From Bacteroidales bacterium (GTDB lineage: Bacteria > Bacteroidota > Bacteroidia > Bacteroidales > UBA932): a stretch of DNA of 64,000 nucleotides. A program made the translations under genes and the position numbers. Positions 16,978 to 26,353 of the stretch are shown in pieces (positions within the stretch are counted from its first letter, which is position 1; every line of letters starts with the position of its first letter). Below the pieces are notes generated by a model, which worked only from the letters and a program-made list of their open reading frames with translations, ran no database searches and was not told the origin of the DNA. The stretch is taken from positions 1-64,000 of the forward strand of contig JAGBHM010000014.1 in assembly GCA_017935505.1 (NCBI GenBank), given 5' to 3'.

Positions 16978-17262
16978 ATGGAATTTATACTTACAGTACT
17001 ATTTATATTTGTAGTATTCGGATGGCTGGTCAAACGCCTTTTTCCGGTGCTGCTTACATGGTATTTGAAAAAGAAGATGAAGGATGGCGGCGGATTTGCC
17101 GGTGGCTTTTATGGGGCTCCATTTGAAAGGAGTGGCAGTGAGGATCAGGTGAGACGCAGCAAGGAGCAGGAGGGAAAAGTTACCGTTACAACTGTGGAGG
17201 AGAGGGAGAAAGTTATAGAGGATAGCATGGGCGAATATGTTGATTTTGAGGAGGAAAAATAG
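16978..17262 (+). CDS. DUF4834 family small membrane protein
   Basis: A 94-residue protein with a single N-terminal membrane segment (EFILTVLFIFVVFGWLVK), a short basic stretch (YLKKKMKDG) and a charged cytoplasmic tail, matching the DUF4834 family of Bacteroidota. It is encoded 4 bases after the 764-residue protein, and 14 bases before the ABC transporter. The start at 16978 gives the family's length; a longer reading would overlap the gene upstream. Function is unknown. Confidence 0.75.
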   Translation: MEFILTVLFIFVVFGWLVKRLFPVLLTWYLKKKMKDGGGFAGGFYGAPFERSGSEDQVRRSKEQEGKVTVTTVEEREKVIEDSMGEYVDFEEEK

Positions 17263-17276
17263 TAATATACATTTAT

Positions 17277-19103
17277 ATGAATTCATTTAAAAGATTATTG
17301 TCATATGCACGTCCGTTCAGCCAGTTTTGGCCGGGATTTCTGGTGCTTTCGATATTGTCTGTGATTTTTGGAGTGGTCAATTATGCTCTGTTAGGACCGC
17401 TGCTTACAGTACTTTTTGAGCCTTCGGATATTGAGCAACTCTCTGTAATGCCGGAGTTTGCATTCAATGCCGAGTATTTCCAGAATCTTTTCAGGTATTA
17501 TCTTACCAGCATCATGACAGCAAGCGGAGTCTTGAAGGCGTTGATGTTTGTCTGCGGTATCATAATACTTACATCCTTCCTCTCTAACCTTACACGATAT
17601 CTCTCTTACAGGGTACTTGTGAATATGCGTACATTCATTATGCAAAATATCAGAAGAGACCTTTTCAAAAAGATATCGGGACTCAATGTGGGTTATTTCA
17701 ATGAGCAGAAAAAAGGCGAAATCCTCTCCTGCATCTCCAATGATGTTACCGAGGTTCAGAACGGTGTTGCAAACAGTATCCATATCCTCTTCAGGGAGCC
17801 TATTCTCATGATCGGATTCCTTGCAGGACTCTTTTATATGTCACCAAGACTTACCCTTGTGACACTGCTCACATTGCCGTTCTCGGCCATAGTCATAGGC
17901 AAAATCAGCCGCTCACTCAAGAGGAAGGCCTCTACAACCCAGATACTGATGGCCAGAATTGTGAGCAACTTTGAGGAGGCTATCTCTGGTATAAGGATAA
18001 TCAAGGCTTTCAATGCCACAAAATATGTAAATGAAAATTTCGACAGCCTGAATGAACAGCACAGGCAGAGTACACGTGCAATGTCCTACAGGTATGATGT
18101 GGCATCGCCTCTATCTGAGTTTCTTGGAATATCTGTAGCTTCAGGAGTCCTCTTTTATGGCGGATGGCTTCAGCTCCATGGAGAACTGGGCATGGGCATT
18201 CCGGAGTTTGTAGTATATATAAGTTTCTACTGGAGGGTGCTGGAACCTGCCAAAGCGATATCAACAGCCTATGCGAATATCCAGAAAGGTATAGTATCCG
18301 GCAACCGTCTGTTTGCAATACTTGATATCGAAAATCCTGTTGTGGATAAGGAGGATGCAGTTGAAATCAAGGAGTTCAGAGAGGCTATCGAGTTTAAGAA
18401 TGTGAATTTTGCATATGGAAGCGAGCCGGTGCTCAAGAATATAAATTTGAGAATACCTAAAGGCAAGACTGTTGCCATTGTAGGACCTTCTGGAGGAGGA
18501 AAATCAACTATGGCAGACTTGCTTCCGCGCTTTTATGATGTTTCCGACGGCGAAATACTGGTAGACGGCACAAATATAAAGGACTATAAGCTGGAGAGTC
18601 TGATTGCCCAGATGGGAATTGTGACCCAGGAGGCCATACTTTTCAATGATACTGTCTACAACAATATCACCTTCGGTATGGAAAATGTCTCAAAAGAGCA
18701 GGTTATAAATGCAGCAAAAGTTGCGAATGCCCACAACTTCATCATTGAGATGGAGAATGGTTATGATACAAATATAGGTGACAGGGGTGCAAAACTCTCC
18801 GGAGGCCAGAGACAGAGGCTTGCAATAGCGAGGGCTGTGCTCAAGAATCCTCCTATTCTTATCCTCGATGAAGCAACCTCAGCTTTGGATACTGAGAGCG
18901 AGAGGATGGTTCAGGATGCCCTTACAAATTTGATGAAGAACAGAACCTCGATAGTGATAGCGCACAGACTCTCTACAATCCAGAACGCAGATGAGATTGT
19001 GGTGCTCCAGAAGGGTGAAATTATAGAGAGAGGCTGTCACGATGAATTGATAAAAGCAAAAGGACTGTATTCTCATTTGTGTGAGTTACAGGATTTTAAA
19101 TAG
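17277..19103 (+). CDS. ABC exporter, MsbA-like (fused permease and ATPase)
   Basis: A 608-residue half-transporter that works as a homodimer in the inner membrane. The N-terminal ~330 residues form the six-helix type-1 exporter domain; the C-terminal ATPase has Walker A GPSGGGKST, signature LSGGQRQR, Walker B ILILDEATSALD and the switch His in VIAHRLSTI. Similarity and layout fit lipid A or other lipid flippases of the MsbA group, but the substrate cannot be proven from sequence; peptide or drug export are alternatives. Its operon neighbours (membrane protein upstream, acyl-CoA ligase downstream) favour a lipid-linked role. Confidence 0.88.
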   Translation: MNSFKRLLSYARPFSQFWPGFLVLSILSVIFGVVNYALLGPLLTVLFEPSDIEQLSVMPEFAFNAEYFQNLFRYYLTSIMTASGVLKALMFVCGIIILTSFLSNLTRYLSYRVLVNMRTFIMQNIRRDLFKKISGLNVGYFNEQKKGEILSCISNDVTEVQNGVANSIHILFREPILMIGFLAGLFYMSPRLTLVTLLTLPFSAIVIGKISRSLKRKASTTQILMARIVSNFEEAISGIRIIKAFNATKYVNENFDSLNEQHRQSTRAMSYRYDVASPLSEFLGISVASGVLFYGGWLQLHGELGMGIPEFVVYISFYWRVLEPAKAISTAYANIQKGIVSGNRLFAILDIENPVVDKEDAVEIKEFREAIEFKNVNFAYGSEPVLKNINLRIPKGKTVAIVGPSGGGKSTMADLLPRFYDVSDGEILVDGTNIKDYKLESLIAQMGIVTQEAILFNDTVYNNITFGMENVSKEQVINAAKVANAHNFIIEMENGYDTNIGDRGAKLSGGQRQRLAIARAVLKNPPILILDEATSALDTESERMVQDALTNLMKNRTSIVIAHRLSTIQNADEIVVLQKGEIIERGCHDELIKAKGLYSHLCELQDFK

Positions 19104-19109
19104 AGAATT

Positions 19110-20768
19110 ATGGTAGAAAATATTTCATTGAACAAAATGCTTGAAGAGAGCTTCAAGAAAAATTGGAACTCTCCGGCACTATCTGATTATAAAGGAATAA
19201 CCCTGCATTACAGGGATGTTGCAAGAAGAATCGAGAAGCTTCACATCATCTTTAAGATATGTGGTGTGAAGAAGGGTGACAAGATCTCTATCTGCTCACG
19301 CAACCAGGCCAACTGGGGTGTGGTTTTCCTTGCCAGCATCACTTATGGAGCGGTGCCTGTTCCAATTCTGCATGAGTTTAAGCCAGGCAATGTCCATCAT
19401 ATTGTAAACCATTCGGACAGCCGCATATTGTTTGTGGGAAAAATGGTTTGGGAAACATTGTCTGAGACCGAAATGCCTGGTCTTGAGGCTATAATAATGA
19501 TAGATGATTTCTCGCTGCTTCATGCTACAAGAGAGCAGATTGTGGAGACACGTGAACGTCTTAACGAGATGTTCGGAAAGAAATATCCAAAGGAGTTCGG
19601 CCCTGAGGCAATCTCATATCACGAAGAGGAGTCTCCGGATGAGCTGGCAATGATCAACTATACCTCTGGAACATCAGGATTCTCCAAAGGTGTAATGATC
19701 CCTTACAGAGCCCTTGTCTCAAATGTGCTCTTTGCAAAAGAGGTAGTTCCAAATGTGAGAAACAACTCCAATATCGTTTCGATGCTTCCAACCGCCCATA
19801 TGTATGGCATGATGTTCGAGTTCCTCTTTGAGATGACAGTAGGAGCCCATGTGCACTTCCTTACCCGTGTGCCGAGCCCTAAAATAATAATGGAGGCATT
19901 TGCCACAATCAAGCCTGACATAATTATATCGGTTCCTCTTATTATTGAGAAGATATACAAGCAGAAGCTGCAGCCTATTCTCAACAAGACAAGCATTAAG
20001 GTGCTCCTCAAGTTGCCTGTGATAGACCAGAAGATCCAGAATAAGATCAAAGATGAGCTTATAAAGACATTCGGCGGAAGATTCTATGAAATTATCATTG
20101 GTGGAGCAGCTTTCAACAAGGAGGCCGATGAGTTCTTTAACAAAATAGGCTTCCCTTATACTGTAGGTTACGGTATGACAGAGTGTGCTCCGATTATATC
20201 ATATGCAGCATGGAATGAGGCAAAACTCTTCTCTTGCGGCAAGGCTGCTCCAAGAATGGAGATAAGGATTGCATCTGCAGATCCGGGCAGAATCCCTGGT
20301 GAAATACAGGTGAAAGGCGCCAATACAATGCTTGGATATTATAAGAATGAAGAGGCTACAGCTGAGATATTCACCAGCGACGGCTGGATGAGGACAGGCG
20401 ATATGGGCATCATAGATTCAGACGGTTATCTCTTTATAAAGGGAAGATGCAAGAGCATGATATTGGGTCCGTCGGGCCAGAACATATATCCTGAAGAGAT
20501 AGAGAGCGCAATCAATAATATGCCTTATGTTATAGAGTCTCTTGTAATTGATGATGGCGGTAAGCTGGTTGCTCTGGTATATCCTGATATGGACCTTGCA
20601 GAGAAGGACAATATGGACCAGGCTGCATTGCAGTGTAAAATGGAGGAGAATATTGCAGCCGTGAATATTGATATGCCTAACTACTCAAAGATAGCATCTG
20701 TAAGGATTATGCCTGAGGAGTTTGAAAAGACCCCTAAGAAGAGTATCAAGCGTTATATGTACCAATAA
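19110..20768 (+). CDS. AMP-dependent acyl-CoA synthetase (long-chain fatty acid ligase type)
   Basis: A 552-residue adenylate-forming enzyme that activates a carboxylic acid, probably a fatty acid, with ATP and CoA. The adenylation core YTSGTSGFSKGVM is the P-loop motif A3; VGYGMTECAPIISY is motif A5, DGWMRTGDMGIID motif A7, and the C-terminal lysine appears in TPKKSIKRYMY. At 552 residues it is shorter than typical FadD15-like enzymes (about 600). It lies 6 bases after the ABC exporter. Confidence 0.9.
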   Translation: MVENISLNKMLEESFKKNWNSPALSDYKGITLHYRDVARRIEKLHIIFKICGVKKGDKISICSRNQANWGVVFLASITYGAVPVPILHEFKPGNVHHIVNHSDSRILFVGKMVWETLSETEMPGLEAIIMIDDFSLLHATREQIVETRERLNEMFGKKYPKEFGPEAISYHEEESPDELAMINYTSGTSGFSKGVMIPYRALVSNVLFAKEVVPNVRNNSNIVSMLPTAHMYGMMFEFLFEMTVGAHVHFLTRVPSPKIIMEAFATIKPDIIISVPLIIEKIYKQKLQPILNKTSIKVLLKLPVIDQKIQNKIKDELIKTFGGRFYEIIIGGAAFNKEADEFFNKIGFPYTVGYGMTECAPIISYAAWNEAKLFSCGKAAPRMEIRIASADPGRIPGEIQVKGANTMLGYYKNEEATAEIFTSDGWMRTGDMGIIDSDGYLFIKGRCKSMILGPSGQNIYPEEIESAINNMPYVIESLVIDDGGKLVALVYPDMDLAEKDNMDQAALQCKMEENIAAVNIDMPNYSKIASVRIMPEEFEKTPKKSIKRYMYQ

Positions 20769-20786
20769 ACAGATATTCTGTACATT

Positions 20787-21212
20787 ATGGACAAACAGCT
20801 GCAATTTGACAAAAGTTACCTCACCATGGCCGGAGTATGGGCTGAGAATTCATATTGCCAGAGGCGTAAGGTGGGAGCCCTTATTGTGAAGGACAGGATG
20901 ATAATATCAGATGGATATAATGGTACTCCATGTGGATTTGAGAATGTGTGCGAAGATGAGAATGGAATAACCAAACCTTATGTGCTGCATGCAGAGGCGA
21001 ATGCCATTACAAAAGTGGCAAAATCAAACAACAGCAGCGATGGCGCTACTCTCTATGTTACAGCGGCACCGTGCGTGGAGTGTGCAAAACTTATCATACA
21101 ATCTGGAATAAAAAGGGTTGTGTATCGTGATTCCTACAGAATTACCGACGGTCTTGAACTTATGGAGCGTGCCGGCATAGAGTTGTTGCAGATAACTGCT
21201 TCTGAATTGTAA
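20787..21212 (+). CDS. dCMP deaminase (cytidine/deoxycytidylate deaminase family)
   Basis: A 141-residue zinc deaminase producing dUMP for thymidylate synthesis. The zinc site is HAEANAI (first ligand and proton-shuttling Glu) plus PCVECAK. The N-terminal segment with ENSYCQRRKVGALIVKD and NGTPCGFENVCEDE is characteristic of dCMP deaminases rather than tRNA adenosine deaminases. ComEB-type proteins belong to the same family. The ctpA-like gene follows after 26 bases. Confidence 0.9.
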   Translation: MDKQLQFDKSYLTMAGVWAENSYCQRRKVGALIVKDRMIISDGYNGTPCGFENVCEDENGITKPYVLHAEANAITKVAKSNNSSDGATLYVTAAPCVECAKLIIQSGIKRVVYRDSYRITDGLELMERAGIELLQITASEL

Positions 21213-21238
21213 ATTGGATATTGAAAAACTGTAAGAGT

Positions 21239-22723
21239 ATGGAGAGGTTGAGAAAGAGTTTGCCTGTATTGGTATTGGTTCTCATAGGAGTTATGCTTTG
21301 GCGCGTATGCAGCCATTCCGGGCGGAGGACAATATCTGTGGACAATCATAAATGGGATAAGCTTCTGCTGGTTCTGGACCAGATAGAGAAGCACTATGTC
21401 GATACCGTAGATTACAGGGAGATAATTGAGAAGACACTTCCTGCCGTGATGCAGAATCTCGATCCGCACTCGGTCTATCTTCCACCGGAAGAGCTTTCGG
21501 TGGCTGAAGAGTCGCTGGAAGGCAATTTTAGCGGAATTGGTGTGCAGTTCAATGTGCCGAATGATACTGTGGTAATTATAAGTGTGATACCTGGCGGCCC
21601 CTCTGAAAGGGCAGGTATTCTGTCGGGTGACAGGATTATAACTGTGGATGGAGTGAATATTGCCGGTGTAAAAATGGATCAGGACTCTATTGTCAAGAGA
21701 CTCAAGGGACCGAAAGGTTCGCTTGTGAAGGTTGAGGTGAAGAGGGATAATCTCGATGAACTTGTGCCGTTTACAATTAAAAGGGATAAGATTCCGGTAA
21801 ACAGTGTTGATGTGGCATTTATGCTCAATGATACGCTTGGTTACATAAAACTCTCAAAATTTGCCCGAACAAGTTATGCCGAATTTATGGAGGCGGTTAG
21901 CATGTTTAAGGAGAATGGCATAAAATCGATGATATTTGACCTGAGGGACAACTCCGGAGGTTATCTGGACCAGGCGCTTCTGCTGTCAAATGAGTTCCTT
22001 GCAAAGGGCAACCTTATTGTATATATGGATGGCCTTCACAGAAAAAGGGAGGATTTCTTTGCCGACGGGCGCGGTTCTTTGCAGGATGTCGGCCTGTACG
22101 TACTTATAAATGAGAATTCTGCATCATCAAGTGAAATCTTTGCAGGTGCAATGCAGGATAACGACAGGGCTACAATAGTGGGCCGTCGCTCGTATGGCAA
22201 GGGGCTTGTCCAGGAGCCTATCTATTTCACTGACAAATCCGGTATCAGGCTTACTGTGGCACGATTTTACACCCCAACAGGCAGATGTATCCAGAAACCA
22301 TATACCGAGAATTATCAGTATGACATATTCGAACGCTACAATCATGGTGAGATGACGGTAGCCGACAGTATAAAACGCAATGATTCCCTTAAGTTCGTTA
22401 CACCTGGCGGAAAGACTGTATATGGCGGAGGTGGCATCATTCCGGATGTGTTTGTACCTTTGGATACAGCAGGAGTTACAAACTTCCTGATAGCAGTAAA
22501 CAGAAAGAGTCTGCAGGTGAAGTATAGTATCAGACTGGCAGATATGTATAGGGTGCAGCTGAGGAATGTGAAGGACTTTGGAGAGCTTGAGAAGCTTGTC
22601 TCAACCATCGATTTTGAAGAGGGCTTCCTCAATTTTGCAAAGGCGAATGGCGTTGTTCCGCAAGGCAGTGAGTGGGAGAGGTCAAAGGAGTTTATCGTAA
22701 CTCAGATAAAAGGGCTTTTCTGA
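21239..22723 (+). CDS. C-terminal processing peptidase, S41 family
   Basis: A 494-residue envelope serine protease. An N-terminal membrane anchor (LPVLVLVLIGVMLWRVCS) is followed by a PDZ domain (about 75-165, with GIGVQFNVPNDTVVIISVIPG... the ligand groove) and the S41 catalytic domain, where LINENSASSSEIFAGAMQD holds the nucleophile Ser and VGRRSYGKGLVQ the general-base Lys. It should degrade or trim periplasmic proteins at their C-termini. The ATG at 21239 is preferred; a TTG 18 bases upstream would add six polar residues. Confidence 0.92.
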   Translation: MERLRKSLPVLVLVLIGVMLWRVCSHSGRRTISVDNHKWDKLLLVLDQIEKHYVDTVDYREIIEKTLPAVMQNLDPHSVYLPPEELSVAEESLEGNFSGIGVQFNVPNDTVVIISVIPGGPSERAGILSGDRIITVDGVNIAGVKMDQDSIVKRLKGPKGSLVKVEVKRDNLDELVPFTIKRDKIPVNSVDVAFMLNDTLGYIKLSKFARTSYAEFMEAVSMFKENGIKSMIFDLRDNSGGYLDQALLLSNEFLAKGNLIVYMDGLHRKREDFFADGRGSLQDVGLYVLINENSASSSEIFAGAMQDNDRATIVGRRSYGKGLVQEPIYFTDKSGIRLTVARFYTPTGRCIQKPYTENYQYDIFERYNHGEMTVADSIKRNDSLKFVTPGGKTVYGGGGIIPDVFVPLDTAGVTNFLIAVNRKSLQVKYSIRLADMYRVQLRNVKDFGELEKLVSTIDFEEGFLNFAKANGVVPQGSEWERSKEFIVTQIKGLF

Positions 22724-22837
22724 CGTTATTCTGTATTGGATGACAAGGCATTCTATCCTTATATATTGAGAGTGGACAATGTAATACAGGCAATCACAGC
22801 CCCAAAAAATAAAGAATAAACTTAAACTTGGATTATT

Positions 22838-23275
22838 ATGAGCAAACTAATTGGAATGGCAGCCGACCATGCCGGCTATGAATTGAAAGAGGCTTTGAAA
22901 CCAGTTCTGGCAGAATTGGGTTATGAAGTTAAAGATTTTGGTACCCATTCAACTGAGAGTATGGATTATCCGGATGTTGCACATCCTCTTGCAGCCGGTA
23001 TCGAAAATGGTGAATTGTGTTGTGGTATAGCTATCTGCGGTTCAGGAAACGGAATCAGCATGACTATAAACAAGCATAAGGGAGTGAGAGCTGCCCTTTG
23101 CTGGACAACTGAGCTGGCAGCATTGGCAAGACAGCACAATGATGCAAATGTATTGTCGCTTCCTGCAAGATTCATCCCTCAGGAGTTGGCTGTGGAGATT
23201 GTGAAAACATACCTTTCAACAGACTTTGAGGGTGGAAGACATCAGAGAAGAGTTGAAAAAATAGATTGCAAATAG
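22838..23275 (+). CDS. rpiB: Ribose 5-phosphate isomerase B
   Basis: Interconverts ribose 5-phosphate and ribulose 5-phosphate in the non-oxidative pentose phosphate pathway. The 145-residue protein shows the RpiB/LacAB pattern: AADHAGYELK at the start, CGIAICGSGNGISMTINK (active-site Cys and phosphate loop), and DANVLSLPARFI. The stop codon directly abuts the truB ATG, indicating co-transcription. The 114 bases before it hold no clear promoter or gene. Confidence 0.95.
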   Translation: MSKLIGMAADHAGYELKEALKPVLAELGYEVKDFGTHSTESMDYPDVAHPLAAGIENGELCCGIAICGSGNGISMTINKHKGVRAALCWTTELAALARQHNDANVLSLPARFIPQELAVEIVKTYLSTDFEGGRHQRRVEKIDCK

Positions 23276-24022
23276 ATGGCCGGAGATTATATTGTTCTCA
23301 AGAAAGGGGCTCTGCCTGAGCTCTCCCATAACATAGAAGATTATCCCGACGGTATTGTAATTCTGTTGGACAAACCTCTGAAATGGACATCTGCAGATGC
23401 TGTAAGACGGATTAAGTTTTTGGCACAGAAACATTTCAGGAAGAAAAATATAAAGGTTGGCCATGCCGGAACTCTGGATCCTCTGGCAACAGGGGTGCTG
23501 CTTGTATGCATAGGAAAGGCAACAAAGCAGGCCGAGGCTCTGCAGGCCCAGCAGAAAGAGTATATTGCGGAGATAACACTAGGCGCTACAACTCCATCAT
23601 ATGATCTTGAAAAAGAGATAGATGCTCTCTATCCTTATGAGCATATAACAAAGGAGGCTGTGGAGGCTGTACTGGAGGGCATGACAGGCGAGCAGGATCA
23701 GATTCCACCGGTTTTTTCAGCTAAATTGATAAATGGCACACGTGCCTATGAAATGGCAAGGGCCGGTGAGGAGGTGGTGATGAAACCTGCCAGAATCAAT
23801 ATCTACTCTCTTGAAATAGTGGATTTCTCACTGCCGAAGCTTGTGGTCAGAGTCAGATGCAGCAAAGGAACATATATACGGTCGCTGGCAAGAGATATTG
23901 GAGCCGCACTCGACAGTGGAGGCCACCTGACCGGACTGATTAGAAGTGAATCGGGAAATTTCAAGGTGACAGAGGCCCTTTCAATGGATGATATAACAGA
24001 GGTACTGAATAAAAAAATGTAA
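23276..24022 (+). CDS. truB: tRNA pseudouridine(55) synthase
   Basis: Makes pseudouridine 55 in the T-loop of tRNAs. The 248-residue protein has the catalytic motif GHAGTLDPLATGVLLVCIGKATK with the conserved Asp, then EITLGATTPSYDLE and VRCSKGTYIRSLARDIG. It carries an N-terminal extension before DGIVILLDKPLKWTSADAV that is usual for Bacteroidota, and lacks the C-terminal PUA domain, so is short compared with the ~314-residue E. coli enzyme. A terminator follows. Confidence 0.95.
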   Translation: MAGDYIVLKKGALPELSHNIEDYPDGIVILLDKPLKWTSADAVRRIKFLAQKHFRKKNIKVGHAGTLDPLATGVLLVCIGKATKQAEALQAQQKEYIAEITLGATTPSYDLEKEIDALYPYEHITKEAVEAVLEGMTGEQDQIPPVFSAKLINGTRAYEMARAGEEVVMKPARINIYSLEIVDFSLPKLVVRVRCSKGTYIRSLARDIGAALDSGGHLTGLIRSESGNFKVTEALSMDDITEVLNKKM

Positions 24023-24058
24023 AAAAGCGAAAAAAGTGAAACTTCTTTTCGCTTTTTT
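24021..24058 (+). terminator. Terminator between truB and queA
   Basis: Imperfect inverted repeat (AAAAAAGCGAAAA ... CTTTTCGCTTTTTT) around a GTGAAAC-containing loop, ending in a T-run. The stem is A-T rich apart from the GCG core, so it is weaker than others in the window. Confidence 0.65.
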
Positions 24059-24099
24059 CGTATAATAAGCGTTTTTTTCAATTTAATGTCAAGAGAGAG

Positions 24100-25149
24100 A
24101 TGAAATTATCACAATTCAATTTTCCGCTTACAATAGAGCAGGTTGCAAAATATCCGGCAAGATACAGGGATGAGTCGAAACTCATGGTTCTTCATAAAGA
24201 TACCGGTGAGATAGAGCACAAGATCTTTAAAGATATCATCAACTATACAGATGAGGGAGATGTGTTTGTTTTCAATGATACCAAAGTTTTTCCGGCACGT
24301 TTGAATGGAAACAAGGAGAAAACAGGTGCAGATATTGAAGTATTCCTGCTTAGAGAACTCAATAAGGAACAGCGCCTTTGGGATGTTCTTGTAGATCCTG
24401 CAAGGAAGATTAGAATTGGAAACAAACTCTATTTTGGTGAGGATGATTCCCTTGTTGCTGAGGTTATTGACAACACAACATCAAGAGGCCGTACTTTGAG
24501 ATTCCTCTACGATGGTTCTTACGAAGAGTTCAAGGATACATTGTTCAGTGTTGGAAATATTCCTGTTCCAAAATGGATCCGCACAAAGCCTGAGGAGATT
24601 GATCATGAGAGATTCCATACAATATTTGCAAAGAACGAGGGTGCTGTGGCAACTCCTGCAGCCGGTCTGCATTTCAGCAGGGAGCTCTTCAAAAGAATGG
24701 AAATCAAGGGAGTTGATGCTACATATCTGACCCTTCATATGGGCTTGGGCCACTTCAGAACAGTGGATGTTGAGGATCTGTCAAAACATAAGATGGATTC
24801 TGAGCAGATGCATATTCCAGAAGAGACTGCAGATAAAATCAACTCAACTAAGGCGGCAGGAGGTAAAATTTTTGCTGTCGGAATAACTGTTGTGAGAGCA
24901 TTGGAGACCCCTGTTACAACAAGAAAAGAGGTGAAACCATATAATGGCTGGACAAACAAGTTCATCTTCCCTCCTTATGATTTTGCAATTCCTGATGCCC
25001 TTGTAACAAATTTCCATCTTCCATCTTCAACAATGCTCATGTCTGTTGCCGCTTTCGGAGGATTCGAGAATGTCATGAATGCATATAAAGTGGCATTGAA
25101 AGAGGGATACTCTTTTGGCACTTATGGAGATGCAATGCTCATCATCTGA
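24100..25149 (+). CDS. queA: S-adenosylmethionine:tRNA ribosyltransferase-isomerase
   Basis: Converts preQ1 in tRNA to epoxyqueuosine. The 349-residue protein shows [18 protein letters not shown] at the start, [39 protein letters not shown] and the C-terminal [19 protein letters not shown], all in the QueA order. No preQ1 riboswitch-like structure is seen in the 77 bases before it. A terminator follows. Confidence 0.96.
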   Translation: MKLSQFNFPLTIEQVAKYPARYRDESKLMVLHKDTGEIEHKIFKDIINYTDEGDVFVFNDTKVFPARLNGNKEKTGADIEVFLLRELNKEQRLWDVLVDPARKIRIGNKLYFGEDDSLVAEVIDNTTSRGRTLRFLYDGSYEEFKDTLFSVGNIPVPKWIRTKPEEIDHERFHTIFAKNEGAVATPAAGLHFSRELFKRMEIKGVDATYLTLHMGLGHFRTVDVEDLSKHKMDSEQMHIPEETADKINSTKAAGGKIFAVGITVVRALETPVTTRKEVKPYNGWTNKFIFPPYDFAIPDALVTNFHLPSSTMLMSVAAFGGFENVMNAYKVALKEGYSFGTYGDAMLII

Positions 25150-25190
25150 TGATACGATTGTAGAAATATCCGTATAATATGGTTAAATAG

Positions 25191-25221
25191 CCTGTCCAGA
25201 TCTAATTTGGGCAGGTTTTTT
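25191..25221 (+). terminator. Terminator after queA
   Basis: CCTGTCCA pairs with TGGGCAGG (one G-T pair) around an 8-10 base loop, followed by TTTTTT. Confidence 0.7.
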
Positions 25222-25232
25222 AATTTATAGCT

Positions 25233-26336
25233 ATGGATAGAGATGTTTATATTTATGCACTCTCCCGGGTATTTGACATGAAGCCGTATCTGGGCAGGAG
25301 ATTGGTTGAGAATTTTGAAAATCTGTCGGATCTGTTTGAGATGAAAGAGAGTGATCTGATAGAGCTGTTCGGCGGAAATATGGAGTTGGCAGGGAGGTTG
25401 AGAGCAGAAGGCTTGCTTGAAAAATCCTATCGGGAGATGATGTGGGCCGACAGCAAAGGGGTTTCCCTGCTTTTCTATGATGATGATAAATATCCCAAAT
25501 TACTGAAGGAGTGCGAGGATGCCCCTATGCTCCTCTTTTATATGGGAAGTGCCGGAATCAATGCCCATATGCCGGTTTCGATTGTTGGAACGCGTCTGGC
25601 CTCATCTTATGGAAAAGAGACCTGTTATAGGCTTGTTGAGGAACTTGCAGTTAATAATACATTGATTGTCAGTGGAATGGCGTATGGAATAGATGCTTGT
25701 GCCCATAGGGCTGCCATTGATTATGAACTGCCCACAATAGGAGTGTTGCCATGTGGAATAGATACCATATATCCCGAAGCACACAGAGAGATTGCAAAGA
25801 AGATGGTGGAGAATGGTGGGATAATTACAGAGTTTCCTCCGGGATGCGGAGTGCGTAAATGGCACTTCTTGAAAAGAAACAGAATTATTGCCGGAATGTC
25901 GGAATATACTGTTGTGGTGGAGAGTCGCCTCAGGGGCGGGGCCATGCGTACGGCAGAATATGCAAATTCATATAACAGGGAAGTTTATGCGGTACCAGGA
26001 CGGTTGTATGATACAAATTCTATCGGCTGTAATTATTTAATTTCCAGAAATATGGCGCAAATATGCATTGGCGGAACAATAAGTGCGGCCATCAATTCTT
26101 CCAAAAAAGAGGGCCCTTCCAGCTCTTTGCATCAAAGTTTATTTTTGTTCGACAGTGACAAAAAGGAGAAAATATTACTATCTTTAAAGAATAATTCGGT
26201 GCAGGATGCAGACTCGCTGAGCCGCACTACAGGTCTGTCTGCAGGAGAGCTTGCACAGGTTTTGTTGGAACTGGAGCTGGAGGGTTCTATATCTGGTGAC
26301 AAATGGGGCAGATACTCCCTTTCCGGCCACAGTTGA
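25233..26336 (+). CDS. dprA: DNA-processing protein DprA
   Basis: Loads RecA on incoming single-stranded DNA during natural transformation; also widely conserved in non-competent species. The 367-residue protein has an N-terminal SAM/helix-hairpin-like region, the Rossmann-fold core with VSIVGTRLASSYGKE, IVSGMAYGIDACAHRAAI, GVLPCGIDTIYPEAHR and the C-terminal EYANSYNREVYAVPGR, then a winged-helix domain after about residue 300. tatD and ansA follow, likely on the same mRNA. Confidence 0.95.
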   Translation: MDRDVYIYALSRVFDMKPYLGRRLVENFENLSDLFEMKESDLIELFGGNMELAGRLRAEGLLEKSYREMMWADSKGVSLLFYDDDKYPKLLKECEDAPMLLFYMGSAGINAHMPVSIVGTRLASSYGKETCYRLVEELAVNNTLIVSGMAYGIDACAHRAAIDYELPTIGVLPCGIDTIYPEAHREIAKKMVENGGIITEFPPGCGVRKWHFLKRNRIIAGMSEYTVVVESRLRGGAMRTAEYANSYNREVYAVPGRLYDTNSIGCNYLISRNMAQICIGGTISAAINSSKKEGPSSSLHQSLFLFDSDKKEKILLSLKNNSVQDADSLSRTTGLSAGELAQVLLELELEGSISGDKWGRYSLSGHS

Positions 26337-26353
26337 AAAGCTGATGGAATATT

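Noticed and set aside
24023..24099. preQ1 riboswitch before queA
   Set aside because: The 77-base gap holds only a terminator stem and T-rich DNA; no preQ1 aptamer pattern is recognisable, although I could not run a covariance model.
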